A stretch of DNA of 64,000 nucleotides, taken from assembly GCA_963720885.1 (NCBI GenBank), contig CAVRGW010000006.1, positions 248,001-312,000 of the forward strand. The letters are read 5' to 3'. The stretch comes from DATLLN01 sp963720885. Lineage in GTDB: Bacteria > Actinomycetota > Thermoleophilia > Gaiellales > JAICJC01. Both the position numbers and the translations under genes were made by a program. Of the stretch, positions 62,594 to 64,000 are shown piece after piece (the first letter of the stretch is position 1; the number at the start of each line of letters is the position of its first letter). Below the pieces are notes generated by a model. It saw only the letters and a program-made list of their open reading frames with translations. It did no database searches and was not told where the DNA came from.

Positions 62594-63929
62594 CGTACTG
62601 CCAGTAGCCGCGCAGCGACGCCGTCGAGGCCAGCGCCTGGTACCCGAGCAGGTAGCCGAAGAACCCGCGGCGGTCGGCGGGCAGCGAGATGCGGAACGGC
62701 CGCAGCACGTGCTGCTCCTGCCAGCGGCGGAGCAGGCCGTAGATCAGCACCGTGATCGGCAGCAGCAGCATCGACCACCACGAGAAGATCAGCGGGTAGC
62801 CGAACGCCGCGAGGATGACGCCGGGGATCCAGAAGAACACGTAGCCGACGTCGAGCAGCGGCACCAGGTAGTCGATGCCGGCGACGATCTTCGCCAGCAC
62901 TCGCGGCTGGCGCCATGGCGGCACCGCGTTGATCCCCTCGAACATCCCGCGCGCCCAGCGCGACCGCTGGCTCATGAACACGCCGACCCGGGCGGGCACC
63001 GTGGTCGACGCCAGCGCGAGCGGCTCGTACTGCACGATCCCCCGGGAGTCGAGCATCGTCCAGGTGAGCACGATGTCCTCGCCGATCGCGTCCGGCCAGC
63101 CACCGACCGCGCGCAGGTCCTCCGTCCAGTACGCGGAGAACGCGCCCTGGGCAACCAGCGCCGAGTTGTACGCGCCCTGCATCCGCTTGACGCCGTTGAT
63201 GCCCAGCCGGTAGTCCCACTGCTGCATCCGGGTGAGAAAGCTCTGCGTCGGGTTCTCGACGATCAACGCGCCGGCGCAGGCGGACACGTGCTGATCCTGG
63301 GGCCGTGACGTGACGTGGGCGACCAGGTAGGGCAGTGCCGGCGGGTGGAGGTAGGTGTCGGCGTCGAGGGTGACGACGATCGGCGTTGCCACCGTCTCCA
63401 GTGCCGTGTTCAGCGCGTGAAACTTCCCCGGCGACTGCTCGTGCACCCGCCGGTAGTCGAGCCCGAGGCGGTCGGCCGTCCTCTGCGCCAGCTCCGCGGT
63501 ACGATCGGTGGATCCGTTGTCAGCCAGGAGCACGGTGACGTCACCGGCGTAGTCGGACTGGGCGACGCACTCCAGCGTCCGCTCGATCGACGCCTCCTCG
63601 TCCCGGGCAGCGATCAACACCGTGATCGCCGGCCACCCATCGGCCGGCGTCGCCAGCGAGGGCTCGTGATACGGGCTGACCACCAGCGTCGCCGCCATGA
63701 ATCCGATCACCAGGCCGGGGATGTAGGCCAGGAGCAGCGGGATCAGCCACGATGCGATCGGCCCGATCGCCTGGTCGAGGTCGTCCCGCCAGGGGTCGGA
63801 CGCCCAGACCGCGAACGCCACCCAGGCGATGGTGATGACCATCGCCAGCACGAAGCGGACGGTCGGGCGCATGCCCTTCCCCGGATGGTCGCGCCGGGCG
63901 AACCCGCCCAGCTGCGGCTCTTCGAGCAC
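62565..63929 (-). CDS. Membrane glycosyltransferase family 2 (cellulose-synthase-like)
   Basis: The 454-residue protein has two N-terminal and about four C-terminal membrane helices around a GT2 domain. Catalytic motifs are ADNGSTDRT (nucleotide Asp), TLDADTY (DxD), GEDIVLTW (catalytic ED) and QRSRWARG (the QxxRW-like motif of processive enzymes). It polymerises or transfers sugars at the cytoplasmic face, probably for an exopolysaccharide. GTG start with GAGGGG five bases upstream. No partner genes lie in the window. Confidence 0.92.
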   Translation of the reverse strand: MLEEPQLGGFARRDHPGKGMRPTVRFVLAMVITIAWVAFAVWASDPWRDDLDQAIGPIASWLIPLLLAYIPGLVIGFMAATLVVSPYHEPSLATPADGWPAITVLIAARDEEASIERTLECVAQSDYAGDVTVLLADNGSTDRTAELAQRTADRLGLDYRRVHEQSPGKFHALNTALETVATPIVVTLDADTYLHPPALPYLVAHVTSRPQDQHVSACAGALIVENPTQSFLTRMQQWDYRLGINGVKRMQGAYNSALVAQGAFSAYWTEDLRAVGGWPDAIGEDIVLTWTMLDSRGIVQYEPLALASTTVPARVGVFMSQRSRWARGMFEGINAVPPWRQPRVLAKIVAGIDYLVPLLDVGYVFFWIPGVILAAFGYPLIFSWWSMLLLPITVLIYGLLRRWQEQHVLRPFRISLPADRRGFFGYLLGYQALASTASLRGYWQYVIGSRRSWK

Positions 63930-64000
63930 CCATTCCCCTCACTCGCGCACAACTGCGTGCCACGCACGGTGGCCGCCTGCCAACACCAGCTTAGCCGATC

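Noticed and set aside
63930..64000. Possible feature at the right edge of the window
   Set aside because: The 71 bases contain only the ribosome site and upstream region of the glycosyltransferase gene; nothing else could be supported.

Overview
The window is about 64 kb of very GC-rich DNA (third codon positions almost always G or C). GTG starts are frequent and there are long chains of 4-nt start/stop overlaps (ATGA, GTGA). Gene content points to a soil-type actinobacterium: PASTA-domain Ser/Thr kinase, cyclase-AAA-TPR protein, DUF2339, copper amine oxidase, peptide and sugar ABC importers. A deep lineage such as Thermoleophilia would fit, but no rRNA or complete tRNA gene is present to test this. 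No phage, IS transposase or CRISPR array was seen.

Layout. 1-5.9 kb: minus-strand oligopeptide-type ABC operon (binding protein, two permeases, fused double ATPase) followed by a cyclic-amidohydrolase fragment, divergent from an SMP-30 sugar-lactonase-like gene. 7-10 kb: large DUF2339 membrane protein. 10-14.7 kb: tight six-gene minus operon (OsmC, PuuE-type allantoinase-like deacetylase, quinone oxidoreductase, two Gfo/Idh/MocA dehydrogenases, VOC protein). 14.8-19.5 kb: FCD-type GntR regulator convergent to a three-gene operon (M20 amidohydrolase, class I aminotransferase, ThDP enzyme). 19.6-25.4 kb: signalling genes (PASTA kinase; a large protein with two cyclase domains, NTPase and TPRs laid out like soluble adenylyl cyclase). 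25.5-33 kb: NlpC/P60 hydrolase, two tandem secreted repeat proteins, BipA GTPase, M15 peptidase, acetamidase family protein, RNase HI. 33-36.6 kb: hydrolase/TetR pair, DUF488, CPBP protease. 36.7-48.2 kb: carbohydrate region (GH4, SDR and copper amine oxidase on minus; sugar ABC importer on plus; GH38 alpha-mannosidase on minus). 48.2-53.4 kb: MFS transporter plus a redox/two-component cassette (cNMP-domain histidine kinase, receiver-thioredoxin-reductase-like fusion, UBP zinc finger, F420-reductase-like protein). 53.4-64 kb: class II aldolase, antiporter, GNAT, DapB, SDR, A-type Fe-S carrier, two tiny genes, AraC-DinB, methyltransferase/TetR pair, GFA enzyme and a GT2 glycosyltransferase.

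Two things cut across the window. First, a family of short palindromic repeats centred on GGGGTC(A/T)GACCCC sits at gene ends, with related larger palindromes at 31242-31299 and 53422-53652. Second, many genes, including the housekeeping-type GTPase BipA, are interrupted by single-base frame breaks. I resolved 47 of them; 42 are one extra base, and ten share the change CAGC to CGAGC. I read these as consensus errors rather than pseudogenes, so broken genes are annotated over their full reconstructed span.
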